Source: Pseudophaeobacter leonis
GTDB taxonomy: Bacteria; Pseudomonadota; Alphaproteobacteria; Rhodobacterales; Rhodobacteraceae
DNA: 64,000 bases
Direction of reading: 5' to 3'
Assembly (NCBI RefSeq): GCF_002087335.1
Contig: NZ_MWVJ01000015.1
Span: 16,135-80,134, forward strand
The position numbers were made by a program, and so were the translations under genes. A model generated the notes under the pieces. It was given only the letters and a program-made list of their open reading frames with translations. It was not told where the DNA came from and did no database searches. Of this stretch, positions 49,429-60,073 are shown in pieces; the stretch's first letter is position 1, and every line of letters begins with the position of its first letter.

Positions 49429-50357
49429 TCGCGACCAGCCTTGGCCTGTGTCTTTTGCTCTGGTGGCTGTCTTCCGGGGTGTTGGCGCCGCTGGGGGACT
49501 GGGCCGCGCAGGAACAACGTGGCTTTCAAAACAGGATCGCCGGTGCCCTGCGCGCGCTGCGGGCAGGGCAGTCCGGCGCGCTCTGGGTGTTGGTGCTGGT
49601 GTGCTTTGCCTATGGGTTTTTTCACGCCATCGGACCCGGGCACGGCAAGGTTCTGATCGGAGGCTACGGTCTGGCGCGCCGGGTGCTCTGGCTGCGCCTC
49701 AGCCTTGTGGCGCTTTTGTCCAGCCTCGGTCAGGCGGTGACGGCGGTTGTATTGGTCTATGGCGCCATTTCGCTGCTGCAGCTTGGCCGCGACAGCATGA
49801 TCGGGCTTGCCGAGAAAACCCTGGCCCCCCTTTGCCATGCGGCGATTGCCGCCATTGGCATGTGGTTGCTGTTGCGCGGCCTGCGTAAGCTGTTGCGACG
49901 CAAAGCCCAGACCCAGGCGTCTGCGGGCTGCGGGCACGATCACACTGCGGGGCACGCGGGCGAGACGGACCACACCTCACATGAGGTCTGCGACGACTGT
50001 GGCCATCGGCACGGCCCCAGCCTCGACGAGGTCGAGGGCCTGCAGAGCTGGCGCGAAGCTGCCGTGTTGATCGCGGGTATTGCGGTGCGTCCCTGTACGG
50101 GCGCGCTGTTTGTTCTGATCATTACCTGGCAAATGGGGATTGCCCTAGCAGGGATCGCGGGGGCCTTTGCGATGGCGCTTGGCACGGCTTCAGTCACTAT
50201 TGCGGTTGGGCTGGCAGCCCTTGGTCTTCGCGGCAGCGCGCTTGCCCTTTTCTCAGGTTCTGGCCGTCTGGCACAGGTGGTGCCGCTGCTTGAAATTTGC
50301 GCGGGCTTTCTCATAGCACTTATTGCATCGTCTCTGTTGCTCCGTGTTCTGGGCTAG
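49398..50357 (+). CDS. NicO-family nickel/cobalt-type transporter
   Basis: 319-residue membrane protein with six or more helices. HAIGPGHGKVLIGGY is the NicO metal-binding signature (HAxxxxHx type), VRPCTGALFVLII is also conserved, and a His/Cys-rich cytoplasmic or periplasmic loop (CGHDHTAGHAGETDHTSHE, then CDDCGHRHG) is likely to bind divalent metal. Relatives such as RcnA expel Ni2+ and Co2+. It is translated with the DUF1007 gene upstream (31-base overlap). Confidence 0.85.
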   Translation: MPRALKLLLLIATSLGLCLLLWWLSSGVLAPLGDWAAQEQRGFQNRIAGALRALRAGQSGALWVLVLVCFAYGFFHAIGPGHGKVLIGGYGLARRVLWLRLSLVALLSSLGQAVTAVVLVYGAISLLQLGRDSMIGLAEKTLAPLCHAAIAAIGMWLLLRGLRKLLRRKAQTQASAGCGHDHTAGHAGETDHTSHEVCDDCGHRHGPSLDEVEGLQSWREAAVLIAGIAVRPCTGALFVLIITWQMGIALAGIAGAFAMALGTASVTIAVGLAALGLRGSALALFSGSGRLAQVVPLLEICAGFLIALIASSLLLRVLG

Positions 50358-50440
50358 CCCGCCCGCGCAGACCGTATTGGGGGGCGATCTGTCTGAGATC
50401 CCTTGCTATGTATAGGCAAAGACAAGTCCAGAGAGCCTTT

Positions 50441-51185
50441 ATGATTCTGCAAAAATCCATCCCCCACAATCCGTTAGAAGCCGTGAAGCTGCCGGGCATC
50501 AAAACTGCTAGATCTGGCAGATTGGCTAAAGCCAGATGATGCCTTTGCCGGGCAGATGTCGAAACGGGCGCAGTTGCTGGCGCAGAGCCGTGAGGCGGTT
50601 TTGCAGATGGCGCCAACTGCGGCCGATGCGGCACAAGAGCTGTTGGAGGTGGTGCTCGACCACCGCTATGACGGCGCGCGTCATCATGTGACGCGCCCGG
50701 ATGGGGTTGAGGTCGCAATTGACTGGCAAGATCCACTGGCGACGCTTGGTCTGATCTGTCAGGAGGATTTTTGTCTTCTGGAACGTCCGGAAGGCAGTTC
50801 AGAGCATGTGCTGACGGGCGCGGTGTTGTGCTTTCCTGCAAGCTGGACCCTGCGCGAGAAGTTCATGCGCCCGCTCATTGGCATTCACCAGACTGTCGAC
50901 AGCTACGATGCAGGCCTTGCAGCCCGGGTTCAGCGCTTGTTTGACGGGGTGCAGGTGGGGCGTCCCATGTGGCGTTTCAACGCGCTTTGGTATCAGTCAC
51001 CAGAGCTGTTTTCGCCGCGAGCTGAGAGTGATCCGCGCGATCACAGCCACGGGGAAGACGCGCCCTATATGCGCAGCGAGCAACAGGTCATTCTGCGCCT
51101 GCCACGAACTCGGGCTGTCGTTTTCTCAATCCACACCTATATGCTGCACCGGGATGATGTGATGCGGCAGTGGGGCGTTGCGTAG
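50441..51185 (+). CDS. DUF3445 heme-dependent oxidative N-demethylase family protein (one apparent frameshift)
   Basis: About 247 residues. The family (DUF3445) includes the alpha subunit of heme-dependent dimethylamine-type oxidative demethylases. Landmarks are ICQEDFCLLER, CFPASWTLREKFMRPLIGIH, and RSEQQVILRLPRTRAVVFSI. One extra A near 50503 splits the N-terminus (MILQKSIPHNPLEAVKLPGI then LLDLADWLKPDDAFAGQ). Starts at ATG 50441. Alone here; if it acts on methylated amines it would complement sarcosine oxidase, but that is inference. Confidence 0.78.
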
Positions 51186-51265
51186 GTTCAGGCCGTGCCA
51201 GGCGTGACGCGCTGACAAGGCCCACGCCACCCCCTAAGGGGATGGCCCCGGCATGATACAGTGTT

Positions 51266-52360
51266 TCAGGGCATCAGCACCCGGGCGGCGGCCTGAACCA
51301 TGCCAGATCCGTGCAGGAATAAGACAACCATTGCGGTTATCAGTGCCCGTACCGAAAGCACAAGGTCGATGCTGCGCACTGCATTGAGCGTGGCCGAAAG
51401 CAGGGCGCGGGGAATGGCAAGCAACCAGCTCAGGCGGCTCTGGCCAAATATGGATTGGTAGGTCGATTTCGCCCGCTGTTTGGGGGGGGGGAGCTGCCTG
51501 TTCTGGCGGATCTTGTGCCGGGCCTTAGGGTGAGGAAGCAGCATCTGGATCTCGTTGCAGTGCTGCTCCAGCACCGTGCTTCCATCCTCAACCGATCCAA
51601 ATCGCATCTGGCCACGGCTCCGTTCCGCATCTGCCTCGGCGCGCGCCTTGTCGGCCAGCTTAAGACGGGCCGTTGCCGCTGAGATGCGACCTGTTGGTTT
51701 TTGCGCGCCCGGCATTTCTGCAATGAGGGTCTCAGCTGACCATCTGTTATGTGCTGCCGAGGCCTGCGGTGCTTGCAGATCTTTTGCCACACCCGGTGGG
51801 ACTGCACGAGCCTGTTCAAGCAAGGCATAAGGTGCCAGATCTTGTGGCTGTGCCGGATTTTGTTGCTGTGGCTGTGGTTGGCTCGTTACCAGAGCAGCTG
51901 AGGCGGCGGGTGGCTGTGTTTCGACAGCGGACGCAGGCTCAAAGGCGCCAAGGAAGTCTTTGGTCGTCAGCGCTCTTACTGAGTCCTGCCAGAAGATGAC
52001 CAGAGGATCCAGGGTCTCTGTCAGACGCCTCAGTATCATGGCGAGCAGAATTTCAGAAATCTCTGTATCGCAGCCCGTCGGGAAATTCGGCGTCATGACC
52101 AGCTCGATATAAGCTGCAGGCGCGGGAAGCCCCTGTGGTGTGCGCACGCCCAGCCGCAGCGGGATACGCCGCAGCCGCAGGGTCACCTTGTATTGATCAC
52201 AGTCCAGCCCGATCCGATGCGGATCCCGGGCATTGATCTGAAGTGCGGGATGGCCGAATTCTTCCAGCGTATCCAGCAGCTCAGTCAAGGCCTGTTTCAG
52301 TTTCTCTTCGCTGCGCTGTTCAAATCCCAGCTTGCCTTTAAAGTTCTCAACCTGTGCCAC
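51266..52360 (-). CDS. hypothetical protein with C-terminal membrane segment
   Basis: 364 residues, intact. Residues 1-130 form a compact domain with a repeated basic/hydrophobic pattern (QYKVTLRLRRIPLRLGVRTP) that I do not recognise. A Gln/Pro/Ala linker (SQPQPQQQNPAQPQDLAPYA) follows, then a basic segment and two hydrophobic stretches near the end (SWLLAIPRALLSATLNAVRS; ALITAMVVLFLHGSGMVQAA), probably a membrane anchor. ATG 52360 follows GGAGGACCCTGACGGTGGC. Tandem arrangement with the lytic transglycosylase upstream, 336 bases apart. Confidence 0.7.
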   Translation of the reverse strand: MAQVENFKGKLGFEQRSEEKLKQALTELLDTLEEFGHPALQINARDPHRIGLDCDQYKVTLRLRRIPLRLGVRTPQGLPAPAAYIELVMTPNFPTGCDTEISEILLAMILRRLTETLDPLVIFWQDSVRALTTKDFLGAFEPASAVETQPPAASAALVTSQPQPQQQNPAQPQDLAPYALLEQARAVPPGVAKDLQAPQASAAHNRWSAETLIAEMPGAQKPTGRISAATARLKLADKARAEADAERSRGQMRFGSVEDGSTVLEQHCNEIQMLLPHPKARHKIRQNRQLPPPKQRAKSTYQSIFGQSRLSWLLAIPRALLSATLNAVRSIDLVLSVRALITAMVVLFLHGSGMVQAAARVLMP

Positions 52361-52696
52361 CGTCAGGGTCCTCCGTTCGGGTTGCTCTGGGTAAACAATA
52401 GGAGGCGATCTGGCTCAAAAGTGAGGCAAGGAGAGACAATTGATGAAGGAATATTCAGATTTTGATTTGAGAATGTGTTTCTGATAAAAGTTAAATAAAA
52501 ACAAAAATTTATACGGCATTGTTACCCCTAAGGCATCCGAAATCAGGCAGCAAGAAGGCGGATGTCGGCCACTTTGATGCCTTATCCTTTACAATTGGCA
52601 CACAAGGCCGGGATTGTTGCGGGCGGGCTTTGACCTCTGACTTTGCTGCTTTGGCGTAGAGTGACCTTTTAGGGGCCGTTGCTGGGGTTTTGGGGG
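52361..52696. other. intergenic region, A/T-rich
   Basis: About 336 bases between two minus-strand genes. Its middle (52470-52515) is markedly A/T-rich (TAAAAGTTAAATAAAAAC) and probably contains the promoter of the 52360 gene. A 84-codon minus-strand frame (52760-52509) has no ribosome binding site and overlaps the transglycosylase, so it is not called. Confidence 0.4.
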
Positions 52697-53521
52697 CTAT
52701 TGGTCGATCTGGCGTCCCATAATGGCAAGCGATTGCTGATACACGGTGGCTGCATTCCATTCTTTCAGAACCTGGTAATTTACCTGCCCGTCCTGATAGC
52801 CCTTGCCGCGCCTCCAGCCCTTCTTTTTCAAATAATATGCGGTGGAGGCGAGAGCGTCGGCTTGCGAGTAGAAATTGACCTTGCCGTCGCGATCCCAGTC
52901 CACGCCGTATTTGAGGGCATTGCCGGGCAGAAATTGGGTATGTCCAACCTCGCCGTGTTTGGCACCCAGGGTGGCGCCGGTGATCGCCTTTTGATCAACC
53001 AGTTTCAGCGCGCCCAGAGCATGGGGCTCAAAAAACGCCGAGCGCCTGCAATCATATGTCAGGGTGACGATCGCGGACACCACCTTGCTGTCGCCCATGA
53101 AGTTTCCAAAGGCGGTCTCCATGCCGTGGATCGCGATCAAAATACCTGCGGGCACACCGTATTTGCGCTCCAGTGCGGCATAAAACCCGGGGTTGCGGGC
53201 CTTTCTCTTGCGTCCCTGCGCCACAATGGTGGCCGCGCCGCGGATCTGCATGAATTTCTCAAGACTGTAGCGAAAGCTCTTTTGATTGCGGTCGGCTGCA
53301 ATGGTCCGGCTGGCATATTGCGCCTGTGACAATGCCGTCAAGCCCGCAGCCTTTACCCCATCGCGCCGCGCGGTATTGGCAAAATCGGCCTTCCAGGCCT
53401 CAAACCCGGCCGCGGTATTGCCGCAGGGGGCAGCCGCTGCGGGCAGAGCATAGACAGCAAGGCCCAGACTCAGGCGCAGGCTAAGGGCGGCGGCAAGGGC
53501 GGCAGACGGAAAAAGGCGCAT
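52697..53521 (-). CDS. lytic murein transglycosylase (SLT/MltB-like)
   Basis: Exported peptidoglycan-cleaving enzyme, 274 residues, intact. Signal peptide MRLFPSAALAAALSLRLSLG, catalytic Glu in IAIHGMETAFGNF, and the MltB-type block GHTQFLPGNALKYGVDWDRD with QADALASTAYYLKKKGW. Cleaves glycan strands to 1,6-anhydro ends. ATG 53521. No LysM or peptidoglycan-binding domain is attached. Confidence 0.9.
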   Translation of the reverse strand: MRLFPSAALAAALSLRLSLGLAVYALPAAAAPCGNTAAGFEAWKADFANTARRDGVKAAGLTALSQAQYASRTIAADRNQKSFRYSLEKFMQIRGAATIVAQGRKRKARNPGFYAALERKYGVPAGILIAIHGMETAFGNFMGDSKVVSAIVTLTYDCRRSAFFEPHALGALKLVDQKAITGATLGAKHGEVGHTQFLPGNALKYGVDWDRDGKVNFYSQADALASTAYYLKKKGWRRGKGYQDGQVNYQVLKEWNAATVYQQSLAIMGRQIDQ

Positions 53522-53635
53522 GAAATATCATCCTGAAAATAGGCTTAAAAGAACTCGCAGGCTCAGCATATCGCGCAAGAACGCGAGAGCTAGCGGGAAA
53601 ATCAAGGCGCTGTTCCCAGTTTCATGGGGTTTTGG

Positions 53636-54893
53636 TCAGGCAAAAGCCTCGGCTGCAGACAGCGCCAGCCCATCGGCAACAGCGGTCATGGCATTGCGGT
53701 TCTCGACCTGGGCATTGGGGAACAGCTGGCGCAACGCGGCCTCAAGAGAGGTCAGGAGGGATGATCCGCCCACAATCACCAACCGGTCAATGCGGTCCGG
53801 CGAAACATCGGCTTTTGACAGGGTTTCAGCGCCGCTTTCGCTGATGGCCACCATCATGGAGGCAAGGCTTAGCTGCATCTGAGCGGGTGAAAGCGGCGCC
53901 GAGAGGCCGCGCTCAAGGATCCGAAGGTCGATACGGGCGTCACTGGCGCTTGCCTCATTGGCCTGAATTTTGCCGCGCTCAACCGCAAAGGCCAGATCAT
54001 GGCCCAGCTCGTCTTCCAGCACGGAAACCAGTCGGTTGAGCTTTTGAGGTTCTGCGGCATATTTGGCCAGCTCACGCGCCGCCCGGCGACTGTCGGCGGC
54101 ATAGAGAAAGGGGATCATCTGCCAGGTCGCCAGGTCATTGAACAGCCGGTTGGGAGCGGGCAGGGTATCCTTGCCAAAGGCATTGCGGATCTGGCTGCCA
54201 CGTCCCAGCAGGGGCATCACATGGTCGATGCTGATCTGGCGGTCAAAATCGGTGCCGCCGAGGCGCAGACCGTGTGAGCCCAGAATATGTGTGCCACCTG
54301 CGCTGTCCTGCTCGAACAGTGTGAATCGGAGGTGCCGCCGCCGATATCAACAATCAACCCCAGTCCTGCTGCGGGTGCTGCCGAACGCACAGCAGCCTCT
54401 GGCTCATAGAGAAACCGCACGTCCTCAAACCCCGCAGCCAGGTAGCAGTCGCGCAGATCGATCTCGGCCTGGGCATCGCGGCCAGGGTCACTGCTGTGGA
54501 AATGAACCGGCCGGCCTGACAGCGCATGGGTAAATGTCTGATGCGTCGCGGCTTCGGCGCGGGATTTTATCTCGGCCAGAAACTGCGCAATGATGCGAAT
54601 GAAATCGGTGCTTTGGCCGTTTATCCGGCGCTCTTCGCGCAGCAAGGGCGTGCCAAGCAGGCTTTTGAGCGCGCGCATAAAACGGCCCTCGTCGCCATTG
54701 ATCAGTGCGCGCGTCGCACTGCGGCCAATCCGCATCGGGCGTTTGGGTTGAAAAAACACCGCCGTAGGCAGGGTGGTCTCGCCGGGTCCATTTCGACCAG
54801 CCAGGGACGATCGCCAACGGTTATTCCCGCAGCAGAGTTCGAGGTGCCAAAGTCGATACCAAGGGTCAAAGGCGCTGAATTTGCGTGGGGCAT
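53636..54893 (-). CDS. Hsp70-family protein, YegD-like (two apparent frameshifts)
   Basis: About 419 residues of an actin-fold ATPase without the substrate-binding half of DnaK. ATP-binding motifs LGIDFGTSNSAAG at residues 10-22, VDIGGGTSDFT and IVGGSSLLTSLEAALR are present. Missing bases near 54787 and 54322 split it; the corrected text reads ETTLPTAVFFQPKRPMRIGR and later LGSHGLRLGGTDFDRQISID. ATG 54893. YegD-type proteins are chaperone-like and of unknown function. Confidence 0.88.
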
Positions 54894-54991
54894 GGCAGAG
54901 GGTCCTGTAGCGGTCGTTGGAGCGCGCCTCATTACAGACAGGCTGTGCAAGCTTCAAGAGGCGGCAGCATTAAGGCCGCAGGACAGCACAG

Positions 54992-55020
54992 AAAAAGAGC
55001 GCCCCACAGGAGCGCTCTTT
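54992..55020 (-). terminator. rho-independent terminator after glnA
   Basis: On the minus strand AAAGAGCGC and GCGCTCTTTTT flank a ten-base loop. It begins 25 bases after the glnA stop. Confidence 0.85.
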
Positions 55021-55044
55021 GGTCTTGTCATCAGTCCGCTGTGA

Positions 55045-56451
55045 TTAGCAGCTGTAGTACATGCCGTACTCTACTGGGTGCGGTGTGTGCTCATAGGTCT
55101 GAACTTCTTCCATTTTCAGAGCGATATAGCCTTCGATCTGATCTTTGGTGAAGACGTCGCCCTGCAGCAGGAAGTCGTGGTCGGCTTCGAGGCATTCCAG
55201 CGCTTCACGGAGGGATCCGCAAACTGTTGGGATATCAGCCAGCTCTTCTGCAGGCAGGTCATAGAGGTTTTTGTCCATGGCCTCACCGGGGTCGATCTTG
55301 TTCTTGATACCGTCAAGACCAGCCATCAGCAGCGCTGCAAAGCACAGGTAGGGGTTGGCGGCCGGATCAGGGAAACGGGCCTCAACGCGGTTGGCTTTGG
55401 GGCTTTCGGTCCATGGGATCCGGACGCAGCCAGACCGGTTACGGGCCGAATAGGCGCGCAGAACGGGGGCTTCAAAGCCAGGGATCAGACGCTTGTAGCT
55501 GTTGGTCGCGGGGTTGGTAAAGGCGTTCAGGGTCTTGGCGTGCTTCAGGATACCGCCGATGAAGTACAGGGCCTCATCAGAGAGATCAGCATATTTGTCG
55601 CCTGCAAACAGCGGCTTGCCGTCTTTCCAGATCGACATGTTCACGTGCATGCCGGTGCCGTTGTCGCCGTAGATTGGCTTTGGCATGAAGGTCGCGGATT
55701 TGCCGTAGGCGTGGGCCACATTGTGGATCACATATTTGTATTTCTGCAGCTCGTCGGCCTGTTTTGTCAGGCTGTCAAAGATCAGACCCAGCTCATGCTG
55801 GCAGGAGGCAACCTCGTGGTGGTGCTTGTCCACTTTCATGCCCAGACGCTTCATGGTCGAGAGCATTTCAGAGCGCAGGTCTTGCGACTCGTCAGTGGGG
55901 TTCACCGGGAAATAGCCGCCTTTGAGGCCAGGGCGGTGGCCCATGTTGCCCATTTCATACTCGGTGTCGGTGTTCCAGGAAGCGTCGGAGGCGTCAACCT
56001 CGTAGGAAACCTTGTTGATTGAGTTGGAGTAGCGCACGTCGTCAAACAGGAAGAATTCTGCTTCGGGACCCATGTAGGCCACATCACCAATGCCAGAGGC
56101 CTTCAGGTAGGCTTCGGCTTTCTGGGCGGTGCCGCGTGGGTCGCGCTCGTAGGCTTCGCCTGTGTCGGGTTCAACGATCGAGCAATGGATGCAGATGGTT
56201 TTCTCGGCGTAGAACGGGTCAACATAGGCCGAGATGGTGTCGGCCATCAGTTTCATGTCGGAGTTTTCGATCGATTTCCAGCCAGCGATGGAGGAGCCGT
56301 CAAACATGAAGCCCTCTTCGAGGAAGTCTTCGTCGACCAAATCTACATCCACCGTGACGTGCTGCAGCTTGCCGCGCACATCGGTGAAACGGATGTCGAC
56401 ATAGGCCGCATCCTCGTCTTTGATCATCTGGAGAACTGCGTCTGTGCTCAT
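55045..56451 (-). CDS. glnA: glutamine synthetase type I
   Basis: Assimilates ammonium into glutamine. Intact 468 residues. Visible motifs: [14 protein letters not shown] near the N-terminus, [29 protein letters not shown], and the adenylylation tyrosine in [12 protein letters not shown] near residue 395, showing regulation by adenylylation. ATG 56451. It lies 42 bases downstream of glnB on the same strand, the usual nitrogen-control operon. Confidence 0.98.
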   Translation of the reverse strand: MSTDAVLQMIKDEDAAYVDIRFTDVRGKLQHVTVDVDLVDEDFLEEGFMFDGSSIAGWKSIENSDMKLMADTISAYVDPFYAEKTICIHCSIVEPDTGEAYERDPRGTAQKAEAYLKASGIGDVAYMGPEAEFFLFDDVRYSNSINKVSYEVDASDASWNTDTEYEMGNMGHRPGLKGGYFPVNPTDESQDLRSEMLSTMKRLGMKVDKHHHEVASCQHELGLIFDSLTKQADELQKYKYVIHNVAHAYGKSATFMPKPIYGDNGTGMHVNMSIWKDGKPLFAGDKYADLSDEALYFIGGILKHAKTLNAFTNPATNSYKRLIPGFEAPVLRAYSARNRSGCVRIPWTESPKANRVEARFPDPAANPYLCFAALLMAGLDGIKNKIDPGEAMDKNLYDLPAEELADIPTVCGSLREALECLEADHDFLLQGDVFTKDQIEGYIALKMEEVQTYEHTPHPVEYGMYYSC

Positions 56452-56493
56452 TCCCTTGGTCCTTCTGATTTTAATGTCAGCTAATTCGGTGGT

Positions 56494-56942
<449 letters not shown>

Positions 56943-56958
56943 TTAAAAAATAGGCTAA

Positions 56959-56980
56959 ACGCACAAATATTGCGCAAAGT
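56959..56980. promoter_or_regulatory. imperfect dyad upstream of glnB
   Basis: TGCGCAAT and ATTTGTGCG-type half sites (plus strand CGCACAAATATTGCGCA) lie about 130 bases before glnB. It could be an NtrC-type enhancer site, but it matches only loosely. Confidence 0.25.
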
Positions 56981-57015
56981 TGAATCGCCAGATCTGAAGG
57001 ACGAGGAGAGCCCTG

Positions 57016-58739
57016 ATGACAGAATTGCTAACAGCCGCGCAGATGCGCGCCATTGAGCGCGCCGCCATCGAGTCGGGCGATGTCACGGGGCTTGAGCTGA
57101 TGGAGCGCGGGCAGGGGCCGGTGTGGTCGAGGCAATTTTAGAAGAATGGCCTGAGTATAAGACTGCGCCTCAGAGCGTCGCTGTCCTGTGTGGCCCGGGA
57201 AACAATGGCGGCGATGGTTTTGTGGTGGCGCGGCTGCTTGCCGCCAGGGGCTGGACGGTGAAGGCCTTTTTATATGGTGATGCAGAAAAGCTCCCACCTG
57301 ATGCACGCAGCAACTACGACATCTGGATGGCTGACAATACCGTCGAAGAGCTGACCGAGAAGGGCTTTCGCAAGCTACCCTACACACTCTATATTGATGC
57401 ACTTTTTGGCACCGGGCTGACGCGCCCTCTCGAGGGGGCCGCAAGGCAGGTCATTTCGCTCTTGGCCGGGCGAAACGGGGATGACTACAGCGATGCCATC
57501 GTGTCCATAGATGCGCCCTCGGGCCTCTGCCTGGACAGTGGCGTTGTGCTGTCGGCGCCTCCTGTGGATTTGGGGATGCCTGCGCTTGAAAACTCTGATC
57601 AACAAAGGCGCGGGTACACGCCATTTCAAGAAAAATTTGCCGCGCTGACGGTGGCCTTTGATTCTCCAAAAATTGGCCATTTTATTGCCTCTGGCCCCGC
57701 CTGCTGCGGTCGTGTTGTGGTCAAAGACATCGGCCTGGAGAATTGGCGGTGTTTCAAGCCGAGAAACGCAGATCAGCCTCCGTTTGTTATGACCGAAAAT
57801 GGTCCTGTGGGTGTATTGCGCCCGGTAAAGGTCCGGCTGACGGGGCAGGCGCCCATTGTCCAGGATCTTCGCAATAAGACGTCCCTTGGGTGGAGCGCCG
57901 GTGGGTGGCTGGATAAACGCAGTGGGGCGCATAAATTCTCCCATGGTCATGCCCTTGTTCTGTCTGGTGGCCATGGCAAAACCGGTGCGGCGCGTCTGGC
58001 GGCACGCGGAGCCCTGCGCATTGGCGCCGGGCTGGTGACACTCGCCTCGCCGCGCTCAGCGATGTATGAAAATGCCGCGCACCTCACCGCGATCATGCTG
58101 CACCAGATTGATGGCGCCCATGGTGTAAGTGAGCTGTTGGAAGACAAGCGCATCAACGCGCTCTGTCTGGGGCCTGGACTTGGACGCGGCATGGATACGC
58201 AAGCCGTTGTGATCGCAGCACTAAAGGAGCTGCGTCCCACGGTGTTGGACGCCGACGCCCTTACCCGGTTCGAGCGCAATCCCCAGGTGCTGTTTGATCT
58301 TTTGCACGACAAATGTGTGCTGACGCCACATGGCGGTGAATTTGCCAAACTGTTCCCGGATCTTGCCGAAAAACTCGCCGCCCCGGCGACAACTGGCCCT
58401 GCGTTCTCCAAAGTCGATGCCACATGTGAGGCCGCCGCGCGGGCTGGCTGCGTTGTGCTCTATAAAGGAGCCGATACGGTCATTGCAACGCCAGACGGGC
58501 GCTGCTCAGTCAACGCGGCCCAATATGAGCGTGCCGCGCCCTGGCTGGCCACAGCCGGATCTGGAGATGCCCTGGCCGGGTTCATCACCGGGCTTTTGGC
58601 GCGTGGGCTTTCGCCCCTGCAGGCGGCAGAGAACGGCGCCTGGCTACACGTGGAATGCGCTCTGCAGTTTGGCCCTGGCTTGATTGCGGAAGATTTGCCA
58701 GAGCAGCTTCCGGCTGTTTTCCGACGTCTGGAGGTTTGA
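57016..58739 (+). CDS. nnr: bifunctional NAD(P)H-hydrate epimerase / dehydratase (one apparent frameshift)
   Basis: Repairs damaged NADHX and NADPHX. The N-terminal epimerase domain has LTAAQMRAIERAAIESG and CGPGNNGGDGFVVARLLA; the C-terminal ADP-dependent dehydratase domain has LSGGHGKTGAARLAARGALR, LDADALTRF, LTPHGGEFAKLF and TAGSGDALAGFITGLL. A frame change near 57110 (real text MERAGAGVVEAI, with the reading resuming as VVEAILEEWPEYK) breaks the first domain; joined, about 574 residues. ATG 57016 follows GACGAGGAGAGCCCTG. Divergent from glnB. Confidence 0.92.
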
Positions 58740-58892
58740 GCTGTGCTGTGAGGAAATTGCCTTGCGCCAAGCCAGATCTCGCAGTTGCCTGCAGGGCCTT
58801 TGCTTATCTTGCGGTTTGGTGAAATTAGCGCTCGCATCCGGCTGAAAGCTTTGCTATCCACCGCGACACGCAAATGAAGATTTGCGATACGT

Positions 58893-58977
58893 GCGGGTGT
58901 GGCGGAATTGGTAGACGCACCAGATTTAGGTTCTGGCGCCGCGAGGCGTGGGGGTTCGAGTCCCTTCACCCGCACCA
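58893..58977 (+). tRNA. tRNA-Leu (anticodon UAG)
   Basis: The 85-base cloverleaf has acceptor GCGGGTG pairing with CACCCGC, encoded CCA at the end, anticodon stem CCAGA/TCTGG around TTTAGGT (anticodon TAG), a long variable arm (CGCC GCGA GGCG) as in leucine tRNAs, and TTCGAGT in the T loop. The adjacent integrase suggests that its 3' part is the attachment site of the element to the right. Confidence 0.97.
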
Positions 58978-59053
58978 CCTTGATTTCAAACGAAAAATTG
59001 ATAATCTATTACCAAGACTGATGCCTGCTGTTTTCAAAGTTTTACAGTTTGTT
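58978..59053. other. presumed left attachment region of the integrative element
   Basis: Short space between the tRNA 3' end and the integrase stop. Tyrosine-recombinase elements commonly cross over in the tRNA 3' end, so the core is probably within about 58945-58990. The matching right copy is outside the window, so the exact core cannot be fixed. Confidence 0.4.
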
Positions 59054-60073
59054 TTACAGTTCTTGTTCTGTATCGGTTCTGTTCCGAAGGGTCTGTGCAG
59101 CTTTAGATAGTTGCTTTTGGCTCGCTTGACTGCGGTATTTTGCGACCATTTGCAGTGTTTTGTGCCCGGTTACGGCTTGGATCTGGGAATCGCTGCAGCC
59201 TGCTTCCGCCAGTTCTTTGGCGGCGTTGTATCGCCAGCCGTGGGGCACATAGCCTTCCGCTCCAATTTCCTTGCGAACATCCATGACCAACTTCTGCGCC
59301 CGGCGCTTGCTGATGGGCTGGGTCAAGTTCTTTGCTAAGATGTGGTGACCGGTTTGCGGCAATCTCGCCAGGTACTCTTGCAGCTGGGAGGGGCAATAAA
59401 CCTGCAACTCTGCTCCGGTCTTTTCCTGTGTCACTTCCATAAAGCCACCGTTGAAGGCGGACCACTTCATGCCGATCACGTCACCGATCCGCTGACCCGT
59501 GAACCTGCAGAGCATGTAAATTGTGAGTTCAAACGACAGGCCGTTTTCCAGGCAAAAGGTCTCGAACCTGGACAGCATTTTTTCTGGCCAGGCCTCGTAG
59601 CTGCCACCTTCCAGTTTTTCCACGCCCATAGCCGGGTTTGATGTGATCCATTCGAGATCGATCGCATGGCGCGCCAGGATCGAGATTTGCTCAACCATCG
59701 CATTGGCCTTGCGCCAATGTTCTGCGTAGGTGTCGCGGGCGGCAATCACGTCTTTCCGGCGGAGCTTGGTGAAGTCCTTGTCGCCATTCTTCTCTCTGAT
59801 CAGTTCCAAAGTACGCCGGTATTCGGCTTTGGTACTGGCTTTAAGGCGCATGAAGCGGGGCGTCTGATAATAACTGGCGATGAGTGCGTCAAAAGTGGTC
59901 TTGACCTGTTTCTTCGATTTTCCAGAACGGATCTCCCAATAGGCGCGATCAAATTCCGGGCTATCCGGATCGTCCGGAAGGCGAATGCGGCTAATTCCAC
60001 GGCGAAAGTACCAATAGTTTTTACCGCTACGCTGGATGCAGGCCAGATAGGGCTTGTTGGCTCTTTTCACCAT
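59054..60073 (-). CDS. phage-type tyrosine integrase
   Basis: 339-residue site-specific recombinase. Catalytic residues can be placed: Arg195 (TGQRIGDVIG), Lys218, His278 and Arg281 (PHGWRYN), His304 (VTGHKT) and Tyr313 (VAKYRSQ). An N-terminal SAM-like core-binding domain spans about residues 60-150. It faces the tRNA-Leu gene and overlaps the excisionase start by seven bases. Intact, so integration may still be functional. Confidence 0.95.
   Translation of the reverse strand: MVKRANKPYLACIQRSGKNYWYFRRGISRIRLPDDPDSPEFDRAYWEIRSGKSKKQVKTTFDALIASYYQTPRFMRLKASTKAEYRRTLELIREKNGDKDFTKLRRKDVIAARDTYAEHWRKANAMVEQISILARHAIDLEWITSNPAMGVEKLEGGSYEAWPEKMLSRFETFCLENGLSFELTIYMLCRFTGQRIGDVIGMKWSAFNGGFMEVTQEKTGAELQVYCPSQLQEYLARLPQTGHHILAKNLTQPISKRRAQKLVMDVRKEIGAEGYVPHGWRYNAAKELAEAGCSDSQIQAVTGHKTLQMVAKYRSQASQKQLSKAAQTLRNRTDTEQEL

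Noticed and set aside
52509..52760. 84-codon minus-strand frame
   Set aside because: It overlaps the transglycosylase, has no ribosome binding site and has composition like non-coding shadow.
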